NCBI RefSeq assembly: GCF_051014685.1
Contig: NC_135058.1
Span: 9,276,811-9,340,810 of the forward strand
Direction of reading: 5' to 3'
From: Ptiloglossa arizonensis
Lineage: Eukaryota > Arthropoda > Insecta > Hymenoptera > Colletidae
DNA: 64,000 bases
Each line of letters starts with the position of its first letter. Within the stretch, counting starts at the first letter, position 1. Below are positions 36,909-48,174 of this stretch, piece by piece. Under the pieces are notes generated by a model. That model was given only the letters and a program-made list of their open reading frames with translations, was not told the DNA's origin and did no database searches. Position numbers and translations under genes: made by a program.

Positions 36909-36981
36909 ACCAAGTGGATACCCCCACCAAGTGGATACTCCCACCAAGTAGACACCCCCCACCAAGTGGATACCCCCACCA
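36909..36981. repeat. 17-bp minisatellite
   Basis: ACCAAGTGGATACCCCC repeated four times with few changes (one unit 18 bp). It is directly preceded by ATCAATTGGCCGCTCAA, which also occurs near 21747. Confidence 0.95.
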
Positions 36982-37494
36982 CAACGTCTGCCTACTCGGT
37001 CGCTCCGCGCCTCGCCCCTCCGAACAGAAGTTTTATTTCGTCCCTACCGAAATAAAAATTTGTAAAAATCGCTCATTGTGATTCACATCGTTACGATTGT
37101 TTCTCCAGAGAAAATTAGACCCGAAATACGTTCGATTAATCGCGAAACATGAAAGATAAAAGGATAAACGTATCCGGACGATTCGATGAGGAAACGAACG
37201 GGTGTAATTCGCGCGAGAACGTATTATACGAAAAAGTAAATTGCGATCGTATCTCGGTATAAATGAACTCCGGGTAAATAAATTCGTAGCCAACCACGCC
37301 TTTCGACGTCCGCGTGTTTACCACCAACTCGAAACAATTTCCCGAAGAAAATCTTTTTACGAATGGAGGCGGTGCAAACCGCTTTACGGCAAAATAACAT
37401 TCAGCGATATATATATTGTAACTGGAAACCTTTACACTACAAAGAGTTACAGTAGAACCTTAACTAAATGATCTAACGAACGATTATTTACGTA
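36982..37494. other. intron 1 segment between two arrays
   Basis: Unique sequence. I see no gene, RNA or mobile element in it. Confidence 0.5.
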
Positions 37495-37915
37495 ATACAG
37501 TTGTCACGAAGACAGAAGGTCCTTAAATATTTTAACGAATTGTCGATTCTCTTTTTTTCTATTTTTAGAAGCCAAGTTTAATAATAGAAGAATTATCGTT
37601 CCACTAAGACATATAATCTTTCTCTCCATTAGTTCAGATACAGGAAACTCCACTATTTAAACAAATTGTCTACTCTCTTCTATTCTATCTCTACAAATCA
37701 AGTTCGATACTAAAAGAACGACCGTCCCACTACTCAAACACCTAATCTTTCTCCCCATTAGTTCAGATACAAGAAACCTCACTATTTAAACAAATGATCT
37801 ATTCTCTTCCGATAAAGAAAGTTTAAAATCGAAAGTAACATCGTTCCGTTACCCGATCACCTTAAACGTCTCCCAATTACAGTTCGCGTACGAGAGACTT
37901 TAATTTCGATTCGCT
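37495..37915. repeat. tandem array, period about 128 bp
   Basis: CCATTAGTTCAGATACA at 37626 recurs at 37755. TTTAAACAAATTGTCTACTC-like sequence occurs near 37528 (decayed), 37655 and 37785. About 3.3 copies, the first and last strongly diverged. It stops within about 20 bp of the mariner fragment. Confidence 0.88.
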
Positions 37916-37929
37916 CTCGAATCACGCGG

Positions 37930-38215
37930 CACGTGAATCATGATTTCGGAGGATCGTGAAAAAAAGTGACAATCGCACGGCGCGAAATCTGGACTATGGG
38001 CCGGACGAGGGAGAATTTCCCAGCCGAACCGCTGAATTGTTTCCTGTGTTAGTCGAGCCGAGTGGGGCCCGTGCGTTGTCACGCTGCAGGATAACCCCTT
38101 TACTCAACAACCCACGACGTTTGTTGCGCATAGCCAGCTTCAATTTGTTCTCGAGCACTTCACGGTACGAAGCACTATTGATAGTGTTCCCCTGTTTCAT
38201 ATAGCGCCGCGATAT
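37930..38215 (-). mobile_element. degraded mariner transposase fragment
   Basis: In one minus-strand frame from about 38197: MKQGNTINSASYREVLENKL, then KLAMRNKRRGLLSKGVILQ and RDNAR. In a second frame: PHSARLTQETIQRFGWEILP, then RPAHSPDFAPCDCHFF. Together these are the C-terminal half of a Tc1/mariner transposase. Its D,D(34)D catalytic core would include the Asp of (H)DNAR and the Asp in SPDFAPCD. A single extra G in the run near 38073-38080 causes the frameshift, and the usual His before the Asp is Arg. The N-terminal DNA-binding half, first catalytic Asp and terminal repeats are not visible. It is dead. It is inserted antisense to plus, in the same direction as groucho. Confidence 0.9.
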
Positions 38216-38357
38216 AGAACTACGCGTGTACCGTAACACCGTGGGCACGATTTTCCTCACGGAGCTTTGTTACGTTTTCGAGTTTCTTTGTCGATAAACC
38301 GACCACCCTTTCCTCGGTACGACGTTTCGAGCCTAATTCGTGATAATGTACGTCACG

Positions 38358-38690
38358 TTACGATTCGTTCACGAACGAAATTTCGAGTCTCGATTCTCAA
38401 TCAGCGCGATCACGGTGCGATTGCCAATATTTTAAACCGAGCGGCATTAATAATTGAAATTATTGAATCGTTCGGGAAAATCGTTTCGTTCTCCAAAATG
38501 GAGAATACATAATTTAATGAAATGTTTATACACTCTGAAAAAAAAAGAAAAAAAATGAAACGACTTTCCGAATCATCTAATAAAACTGTTAAACGATCAT
38601 TGTTATTACGTATGATTTGTTTCGAACGAAATTCAAGTCTCGATTCTCGGTGTGTGCAATTACGGTGCGATTGCCAATATTTTAAACCAA
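38358..38690. repeat. pair of direct repeats, about 75 bp, 250 bp apart
   Basis: CGAACGAAATTTCGAGTCTC and CACGGTGCGATTGCCAATAT, then TTTAAACC, at 38372-38438. The same words recur with few changes at 38622-38688. The intervening 180 bp is AT-rich and not repeated. Confidence 0.9.
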
Positions 38691-40364
38691 TAGTATCGAT
38701 GTTTAAAATCAAAATAGAACTATTGTACAATTACCATTAATATAGATAAATATTCTTTTATATTTCTTCCTAGATCTATTGTACTTCCAATGCTATCCCT
38801 GAAGTATGAAAATAAAAAAGTATGTCCTTTTCTTATCGTTCTGCGACATCATTGTGGATAATTTTGTACACCGACTAAACTTTCCAACCACGCGTAAAAA
38901 CTTCGAACAATCCACGTACAATAATCACCGAGCACACGTTCCTCCAACAACTTCGGTCGATCGTCCAAAATTAAAATACTAAGGTATACGAGACACATAC
39001 GATATCGTAGGACATTTCTTACTCGTTTTAATGGGTAGATTTACGCCCTGGGACACGGTCGTGTATTTCTGAATCACCCTGTACAAACCCTAGAAAAATT
39101 CGAATCGTCGAACGCGTTAACCGTAAGACGACTGGAACGCGAGTACGAGTGTTCCTCAAGGACCCTCGTTTACATAGAATTTCGAATTGCAACCGGTGGG
39201 AATATACCTGGCGGAGTATATTTCTTAAGGACGTTGCAGAACGATCGGCAAAAGGTTGTTTCTCGGCAATTCTATCGGTAGGACAAGCTACGTCCTTATA
39301 AAGAGAACAAGTCACGCATTCCTTGAAATCGTAGGTAGCCATTTCCAGGAATACACCGCAACCGTTCCCAGCTCAGGGGTGGTCGTTTATGACGATTGCC
39401 AGCCGAAGTCCAGGTCACGCGCGTCATTCGACGATAGTCGATGGTAAACAATTTCTTTTTTCTTTTCTCTCTCTTTCTCTCTCCGCTCTATCCCTTTTCG
39501 AATTACCCGGTCTCGACGAATCCGCGAGTATCGGTTACCCTACCGACCGGAACTATACGAACACGATGGAACTCCATTTATCGGGACGAAATTTTCGTCG
39601 AACTTTTGCCATTATATTATTCGAACTAACCGCCAAACGGTTATTCCAACCGCACGAACATCTGCTACCGAACGAAAACGAAAGCGAAACGTATTTACCA
39701 ACAGTGTCGTAGGATACGCGTCAGTCACGAAGCAGTCTATCGATTGTATTCTAGATTAAATATCCTAATTACAGCCAATCGAAGTTTATCGTTTCGTTTG
39801 ATTACTTTAGAAGTTATTTAACTTGAACGTCCATCCAGATTGGAGCATAACGTTGCTCGTTGTCTTTTTTATACGCGAAAATTTTTCTAAGGTCCAATAT
39901 TCTTACTATTGTCACTGGAAAAATTATCGCTCCAATTGAAACGATTCTTAGATATCAGTTTCTAAAAAATTACAATTCAATCACGGACAAATCCGCTCGA
40001 ACAGCATCGTTGCGCTTCTCGGTAAATGGCAACGATGAGAATTCATTTCACGTGGAAAATGGCGGAGAATTTTATTCCACCGGGACAAACTGCGTTTCGA
40101 GTAACATAACCCTTCCGGAATCGGTCCACCGACGTAGCATTCGGTTAACGGAGGTTCCGTGCTCGTTCGTTCGTTGGTTCGTTCGTTGGAGGAAATTCCA
40201 GCGGCTCGACGAAAAATTTTATTCGAGCCACTCGAACGACCGAGCACTCGATTCGACCCGGCGAACCGAGTTTTTCTCGTGGCACCCGTGAGTTTCGAGC
40301 CGCTCGAATGTTTCGATTACTCGGACAAGCACTATACCCCCACCCAATCGCTCGGTGTGCCGCG

Positions 40365-40396
40365 CGAGCGAGCGAGCGAGCGAACGAGCGAGCGAA
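40365..40396. repeat. (GAGC)n tract
   Basis: GAGCGAGCGAGC with AACG interruptions. Confidence 0.88.
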
Positions 40397-40775
40397 CGTT
40401 CAGTTCAGTCGGTCGCGGTTCGAAATCCTCTGGCTGCGGTGAAGTAGTCGGTCTGGAAACACCGTCGATCCTGTATAACAATCGGTTCGCCCTGGAAGTT
40501 TAAAGTATCGTCTGGAGGACCGAACCGAGAAGAGAGAGAGGAGGCGCGACGGAGGGGTGAGGAAGGGTCCCTGTTAAAACTTTCCGCCCGGAGTTTCGTA
40601 ATGATCGGCGAGCCAGTTTGCCCGGAAATAATATTTGTACAGCTTGTACGTAAGCAACCCTGGCGGCCCTCCAGAGTGCCAATAACACCGCCTGTGTCAA
40701 CTCGGTCAAGCGCCGAAGCGCTACGAATGAGTCACGATGCGAACGAGAAGAAAGGTGTAACTCTTCCACGGCGAT

Positions 40776-40864
40776 TCGAGACGAGACGAGACGAGACGAG
40801 ACGAGACGGAACGAGACGAGACGCGACGGAACGAGACGAGACGAGACGAGACGAGACGAGACGA
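40776..40864. repeat. (GAGAC)n pentanucleotide array
   Basis: About 18 GAGAC units, with GGAAC and GCGAC variants at regular places. A shorter related run (GAGACGAGGC) is present at about 15660-15690. Confidence 0.95.
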
Positions 40865-42761
40865 TATGGGAGGGGCGCAGAGCGGTAGAAGACTCGAGAG
40901 TTCTCGTTGCTCCTGCTCTTTCACGACCGCGATAAACTTTGCGACCCGTCGCACGAGGAGAGAGAAGAAGGATCTCCCCTTCTTCCCCGTGGTCCCCACC
41001 ACGGTCGTTCGATCGTTTGCATACCGTGTAAATTAGCGATTCTCCAAAGTCTTTTAGCACCTACCGGTCAGCGGGACTCGTTTCGGGGTCGTTTGAAAGA
41101 CGAACCGGGTTGGATAAAAATTCGAGCGATGCCTCTCGTCGAGTCGATTGTGGCTATTGCGAACTCGCCTACCGTCCGGCGGTTTCCGAGAATACGTCGT
41201 TCACTCGAGATGTTCGGAAGCACGGTTAACGAGAGACGGAGCTTCGAGAGTCGAGCGAGCGAACGGAACTGGTAAATATTGATGAGATCGGAATCTTTTC
41301 GAATAGGTTCGCGTCTTCGGGGCGATGCCAATTGTTTTCCACGCGAGCAAAGTTGACGAGCGGAGAGCCAGTCCCGACGGGCAAAAGAACCCATCGTTCG
41401 ATTACTACCGACGACGACCACGACCACGACGACGACTCTCGTCTCTTCGCGCAAACCTGGGGGCGCACCGCTCGAGCTTTCTCTGTCCCTCAAACGGAGA
41501 GACAAGATGGCATGCAATAAAAGTAGGAGTCTGACGTGGCCTCGAGCAACCAATTGCGTTTGATCCGACTATGGTTCTCGGGGGAGTAATACGAAGTGTA
41601 CGGTGTCTACTGTCGAGAGCCGACTACCGTCGGGAAGGAAAAAAAAAAGAAGAATAGAAAAAAAAAACACGCAAGAATAGCCCGAGATCGTCGTCCCCGT
41701 GTAACGGACTATTAAAGAGAGCCCCGTAATGTAACCTCGCGTCCGTGATGGACGAAATCGAATCGGTACGCCGAAATGTTACGAAAATTTTTCTCGTTTC
41801 ACCGATTTATGTATTATTTCACTATTTGAAGATAGTGAAAGATAGTTAAGCCTAGAAATAGGAATAATTCTACACCTGTTCCTAAAACCTCAAACCTGGA
41901 AGATTCCTTGGAAGATTTGTGTATATGAAATATTTACAAACGGATTCGATCGGTACGAATCGATCGTACATAACCTCTAAGTTTACCTTCTAAACGCGGG
42001 AACGATCCACCGATGTAACGACCGATTTTTTCTCAACACAGTTCGACTATTCGAAATTCTAACCCCGAAGAATCGCTACTGGTCAAATTTCAGAGAACGA
42101 ATAAACGATCGCTTCGAAATCGAACCTGTCGTCGATACAACTCCCGATGATTCACGAAAGGGAGACGAAAGAGGAACAAGACGAAGAAAGAAAAATGGCG
42201 TTCGGTGGCAACGATTCGAGATCCACGCGAACGAAGGCGCGGAGCTATTTGTACGTCGCGAGATTTATAATGCGCGTCAATTACACGTAACACGCTTCGC
42301 TCATTCCGCGGTGTAATTCATCCCGTGTAATTACCAATGCATATTGCGGTCCCTGCGGAAGCTCGCAAGCGTGCGGACCGCGAATTTCGTGCAATCGTAC
42401 TTCGAACCCCTTCGTTCGCCCTCATCCCTCCCGAATATCCCACCGTCCCTCACCCCCGCGTCGTCGTCCTGCTCGTCTCGATTTCAATTTCGCCCTGATC
42501 CTGCTGAATATATCCCGTCCCTCTGACACCCCCTCCGTCTCTCCGCCACTCGTTTCCATTCCTCTCTTACCTTCCACGCTCGTTCTTTTTCCTTTCGTCT
42601 CCGCGCCAGACGACAATTATACGATGAGCAGTCGTTCTCGCGTTCAATTTCGCCCCACCATTTTTTTTCCCTCCTGTTCGCGACGAAAGGTACGCGATAT
42701 TTACACGTATCGTAAAACGGTACCGATGTTTTCTTATTATTCGCGAATAGCGAATAATTTC

Positions 42762-43117
42762 TAGATTAATTGAATATTTAATTAACGAATGGAATATCGA
42801 CTTCTACGGAGTTGTTTTAATTTTTCACTGTGCGTTCAGAAAAAAATATGGTAGATTTCGGTGCACCGAATCGACTCGATTTCGTCGGTAATGAAACCGA
42901 GGTTTGATCATAGGGGTCTTTAGAGCGAGCGAAAGGTTCACTGGAAATTAAGATTTGTTTAATTCTTCGTTGACTATTCGAGGCACGGTTGCTGCTCCGA
43001 TACGTGCGAAACGATACGAAACGAGTCGAATGAAAAAATAGATTAATTGAATATTTAATTAACGGATGGAATATCGACCTCTACGGAGTTATTTTAATTC
43101 TTCACGGTGCGTTCAGA
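42762..43117. repeat. pair of 79-bp direct repeats, 277 bp apart
   Basis: 42762-42840 and 43039-43117 both read TAGATTAATTGAATATTTAA and continue to TGCGTTCAGA without an indel, with roughly seven substitutions. The 198 bp between them is unique. They could be old long terminal repeats or duplication remnants, but the lack of TG...CA ends argues against an LTR. Confidence 0.93.
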
Positions 43118-44371
43118 AATATTCCATCGTGAATGTCAGAGTGCTAAAAATTGTGGGATATTTCTTAAACCGCTGTGCTCCAAAGATTCCACGACGATAT
43201 AATTTTATCGTTGAATTAGTTGTACGTCGATCGCTGAAATTTTCGCGCGAATGAAACTTACGATGAATCGCGCAGTATCAATGTCGAACAATACGCGGGT
43301 ACTTGTCACAAATCGTGCGTGATTCTTTTTTCTTCGGTACAATTTATCTTTAAATTAATTGTACACCGAACTCGTTCAATTTGCAGAAAAACGTTCGTAC
43401 AGGTTTCATGGTTTCGTTCGGTGAACGTGAATGATCGTTAATGAAACTTGGGGCGGTAAATGCGAAATTGTACGATCGTTTCGAGAACTCGAGTTTTTCG
43501 AGTGCGTCCGAGGTGTGTCTCTAACCGTAGAGTTCTCTTGGACGGGCTTCGATATCGTGTTACGGGTAACGATACAGTGAAACTCGACTGAATATTTCGC
43601 TAAAAGCCCCGATCGATCAAAACGGAATTAACCGGAATCGAAATAAATACTAATTGCATTCGGGATGGGGGATTAAACCGAAGCGTTCGGATTTTCCGTG
43701 GCTTAAGACGAAGATCTTTGTTCGAAAGCCTCTAATTCTCGGAACTTTGTAACACGTAGAAATAAAAGGGGGATTAGAAAGCCTATAATAACACTCGAAG
43801 GCGCAAAAAAAAGAACGTTACGCAAGACCCGCGATAATGTCGCGATATCTTTCGCGACTTAAGCGAGGAGGAGGATTGCGCGATTTTTTTCTTTCTTTTT
43901 TTTTTTCTTCTTTTTGCAAACCACATACACACACGACACGGCACCTGCGCGTTTAAAAACTTCGATTTTGCTTTAACCACGGATTAACTCTGTAAACGAC
44001 ATCGACGCCTGTAAAATACCATGTACGCGCAAAATAACAAGAACATAAATATTCTCGAGATCCTCCTTTCGATTCCTTTTTTTTTTTCTTTCTCGTCGCT
44101 CTTGCAAACGAAAATACTGTTACCGATACAAATTGTTCAAAATCTTCGCCTCGGAGAGAACTTCACTTGAAATTTCGACCGAACGGTGATTTGTATTCGA
44201 CGAGCGTCGAAATAAATCGCTTTTACCTGAAAATTATTACTATACGAAACTGCGAACGATCGATAAAAGTACGAGGAACTCCGGTAACGAGCTGGACAAA
44301 CAATCGAGAACGACAATGGCGGGTAAACATGACCGATGTCGGAGCCGATCGCGACTCAGGTAACATTCCTT

Positions 44372-44403
<32 letters not shown>

Positions 44404-44424
44404 CTTCTCTCTTTCTCTCTCTGA
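44372..44424. repeat. CT-rich microsatellite
   Basis: (CT)n with TTT and CCT interruptions. Confidence 0.92.
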
Positions 44425-46548
44425 CCCCTCTCGCTCCATTCCAAGAGACCCATACACCTGTGTTTACACTGCAGACACTTGTCAACAATCAACTCGGTCC
44501 CCTCTGTAAATTGTAACCTCACCTGCAGGGAGCGAGGCTCGAATTTTACGATCCAGCAACGTTAATAGGATTACCGGATTAAACCGTGGAAAGTTAAGAT
44601 ACGGTCGGTCGAAGTATACGACAAAGGGACAACGGGACGTACGCGTAGTCGACCGCCGTCGACCGTGTCCTCGAGGTGAATTTTTATATTAGCCCCTATC
44701 GATTACGGAAGCCTCTAAACGCCGCGTATTATCGCGATAAAATGGAAAGCGTTAACTCCCGTCTACTTACCGATCGTGCACGGTTCAACGGAAGATTCGT
44801 TTACGATAGGATAAGATAGACACGAGCAGCGATTATTCAATTTCGAGAGGGTACCGGACACTCGCGATACGTCGCGAAACGCGGGAAGGGATTTCGTTGA
44901 AATTGTTAAACGAAATACGTTTCCACGTTGACGGTGTTTCTTTTTTTTTTTTTGGTTAAACTTGGCGATAGAAATGAACCTCCTCCGCTGACGAATCGAT
45001 GGACGAATCGGGAAGAAAAAACCACTGTGCTCGATTTCGCAATTTGTTTCGCAACGATCGCGAATCTGCGTATAAATTAAATAAAGAAGTAAACGATCTT
45101 GCGAAACTGTCCGTTGAAGATAGACGCACTTCGCGCGGCTGATATTTTCTTTCGTTCGAGTGTCTAACGTTTATCGAACAATATTTATTTTAATGTATCT
45201 TTCGTTCACGGATCGAAGTATTAATCGCGGGATTAATTGTGTTCGCGTGTACGGTGCGCGTAAGGAGCGCGAAAATTCAAAATTTGGTTATCTTGTGAAT
45301 TTTTTAGAGGCGCGCCCACCCTTGCGCGATCAGGTCACTATTACCGTTCGATAATAACGGTTTTGTTACGAGAATCGTCGATTGTTCGGAAACAGTGTTT
45401 GTAATTAACAAAAGCAATATTGATCACCGTCAACAATCTTCCGTAATGAATACAGCTGACACAAAAGGAGCAAATAAACGTCGACTTGTTATTGGTTTCT
45501 TCGTGTATAATATTTTTATCATCGAAGAATCGATAATACATTTTTCGACCCACGTTTAACTTGAAAACACACCGCGTGTTGTGCACTGTGCGCGAAATTG
45601 TTGCCCGATCGGTGATCGGAGGATCATCGTGACGATCATCGATACAGATTTCTCTGTTCGCGTCGACTAACCTTTCTGCGTTCGATTATTATTAGTACGG
45701 TGTTGCGTTTAAGTGTTTAACTTCGATGACAATAACGATTCTCAGCAGTGAGGTAGACGTTAACGTTCGAGGACGTTTGCAACGATTTCGTTACGAGAAC
45801 TTGTATTTTACGACATTGCGCGTGTTTATAATTATAGAACGTAACGAACGAAAGCGACTTGTACCGTGATACGTGCTACCGACAAGTTGCACCCGAATCC
45901 AACGAGTCTTCGAAATCGATTTATTTTTGAACATCGTGCGGCGAAATTTTTGTTTCAAATTTTCGATTTATTTTCGAACGTCGAATCATCCCGGTTTCCC
46001 TCTACCAGGGACCGCGAGACACTTTGTATTGAATATCACCGTTCGCTGTAGGGAATATCGCCCGAAGAAACGTGCCTATGAAGCTAAAGAAGCGGGCATA
46101 CGTCAGGAGCCGCGGGGATAAAATAAAGAACGACAACGCATCGAATAAAAATGGATCACCTAAATCGGGCTTTCAAAGTGAGGAAATCTGTTCCACTTCC
46201 GATACTCTATTGGAAGTGTTCCAGCAGTTCCAGGTAATTCCGAGCGACAGAAGCGTCCCTCCTTATCCGGGATTTACTTCCTTTTCGTTTCGTTCTTTTT
46301 TCGTCGTCTACCCGGTCGGTAATCGTCGGTACACGTCGCCCGTACACGCTGCCACGTACGAATGTAATGTAATCGCGGATATTGGCCGCTGGCGGTCACG
46401 GATACATGGATTTATTTTCGTCGTTCCGACGAGCTTTTCCGCGTCGGCTGGCGGCCTGTTTACGGCCGAATGAAAATTTGCTCGCCGGCCAAATATTATT
46501 TCGTCGACGACCCGCGTTCGCGATTCTTTTTTCCCCGGTTGCCTACGT

Positions 46549-46581
46549 CCGTCCGTTCGTTCGTTCGTTCGTTCGTTCGTT
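46549..46581. repeat. (TCGT)n tetranucleotide repeat
   Basis: Seven or more TCGT units in CpG-rich sequence. Confidence 0.92.
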
Positions 46582-48174
46582 TCCCGACCGTTTCTGCGCC
46601 ACCGTCTGTCCGTCGGTGATCGCGCGACGTGCACAACTGCGTAAACGCGCAATACGCGAAAAAACAGAGGCATCGACGAACGGGGGAAAAAAAAAATTAG
46701 GTTCGCGTCAATTTCATCCGACGCGTATTTATACGCAAGAGCGAAGGCACAGGTATTTAGCGCACAGACGCGTGTGCAAACTCTGTCTCGCGCGCATCGG
46801 AGTTTCAGCCGCGTGTGTGCCGACAAGAAGGGAGCGGTGGGGACGTGGCGGTGACCAGTGGGGGCGGGCGGGCCGGGGACAGGGGGGTTGCGCGCGGAAC
46901 GTGGGTAAACTATCGAGAGAAAATAAATACGGGACCGAGATTCATTCGACTAACGATCTGAAAGAGAGTCCGTCTGGCACACGGGTTCGCGCGAGTCGCC
47001 GTCGCTGCCGTTCCAACGCAGCACGCAAAAAAAGCCTGACAGTACTTTTCAGGTCTGCCTTTTTATTCCGTTCGAGTGACGCCGATAATAAAAAAAAAAT
47101 ACACACACACACATGTGCGAGCGCAAGCGCGCGCGTGAACGCACATGCATGGACGCGAGCGCGCACAGAACCGTGGACTACGGATCTATCCGACGGGAGA
47201 GTCTATGGTCGGGCACCCGTACCGGTCGATATCGGTAACTCGAATTAGCATGGACAGAGGCTCGACCGGTACTGCAACGAACGATACTTATCGAAAGTGC
47301 GCTCACAATTGAAAGGATTTTCGAACGCGAGGGTACGCGATGCGTATTCGATATCCGACACTGAACGAGACGATGAATTGCAAGGGGAGCGGAGAAAAAG
47401 AATCGCACGACGATGGATTATACCCAGGTGTAATTTTCGCAACCTTATTCCTTGCTAGCGTGCCATTTAAATTGGTAGCTCGTCCGGGAAGGTTGAATTT
47501 AATTTCACCGGTTCGTATTATGCTCGAACGACAACTATGTCGACCCGCGCGCCCGGCAATGTCAGGGGAAACACCGGCTACGCGACAACGTTAATCGTAT
47601 CTTGCGAGCGATCTGAATATTTACACGGATACTTTGTACCGGTAATCGTCGGCTATTGACAGCAAGATGAAGCGAGGTCACCGGCGCATGTTAAGCGGTC
47701 ACGTCTCGCTGTGTATAATTTCCCGATATGTAGAAACGTGTTCGATAAGCGGTTCGATCGGGTTAAAAAAAAAAGGAAAAAAAAACGATTTCGTTCTTCG
47801 TGTCAGAGAGAAGCAGCATTTTTCGTGGCGCACGACTACGAAGTTAACGATACGACTATCGTCGTAACGAACGATGACCAAACACTCGTTATATTCGCTT
47901 ACGATCGTTTAAAGCTTGGTTAGCGGCACGATTTTGCAATAGTACGTTAAGTTTGTCGTATCGGCCATGTCGAACCGAATTACACGCCTCAACGCGATTA
48001 AATACGAAACTAAAAATGCTCGCCTCGTAAAATCGCTACGAGATGTCTCAATGCTTCGAATATTTTTCTATATTTTATTTTTATCGCGAAGTCGTGCCAG
48101 TCATTCCTGTCAAGCGTACACGTAGGGAGAGAAAAAAAAGTTCGACCAGAAGAAAAAGGAATAAAACCACTTAC

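Larger units (their letters stand above)
38691..42761. other. intron 1 segment, partly CpG-rich
   Basis: 39010-39090 ends in GAATCACCCTGTAC, which could be the tip of a transposon, but no partner end was found. 40140-41560 is CpG-rich and includes GAGC and GAGAC repeats and the unique block 40590-40740. No exon is recognisable. Confidence 0.55.
7943..48174 (-). other. gro: groucho intron 1 (about 40.2 kb)
   Basis: The intron is bounded by GTAAGT next to exon 1 and by CCAG next to exon 2. It separates the 22-codon first exon from the conserved Q domain. I found no second coding exon, nested gene, tRNA or known miRNA in it by eye on either strand. It contains many tandem arrays, transposon remnants and several repeat-free CpG-rich blocks (listed separately). 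Long first introns in developmental regulators usually carry enhancers, so the repeat-free blocks are the natural candidates; that is inference. Confidence 0.88.
43118..48174. other. intron 1 segment next to exon 1
   Basis: It contains a CT microsatellite (44372-44424), a (TCGT)n run (46549-46581) and a CA/CG-alternating tract near 47098-47165. An open frame of 288 codons at 46382-47248 crosses these low-complexity runs and matches nothing I know. A strong minus-strand donor word (GATCG|GTAAGT, near 44766-44774) could mark an untranslated alternative first exon, but nothing else supports it. Confidence 0.55.

Noticed and set aside
42762..43117. LTR retrotransposon with two LTRs
   Set aside because: The repeats lack TG/CA ends, and the 198-bp interior has no primer-binding site or coding sequence.
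46072..46235. Plus-strand exon ending at CAGTTCCAG|GTAATT
   Set aside because: No matching acceptor with a consistent frame and no family resemblance; judged a chance donor.
46382..47248. 288-codon plus-strand frame as a gene
   Set aside because: It crosses TCGT and CA repeats, is Arg/Ser-rich from CpG-rich composition, has no recognised domain and lies in groucho intron 1.
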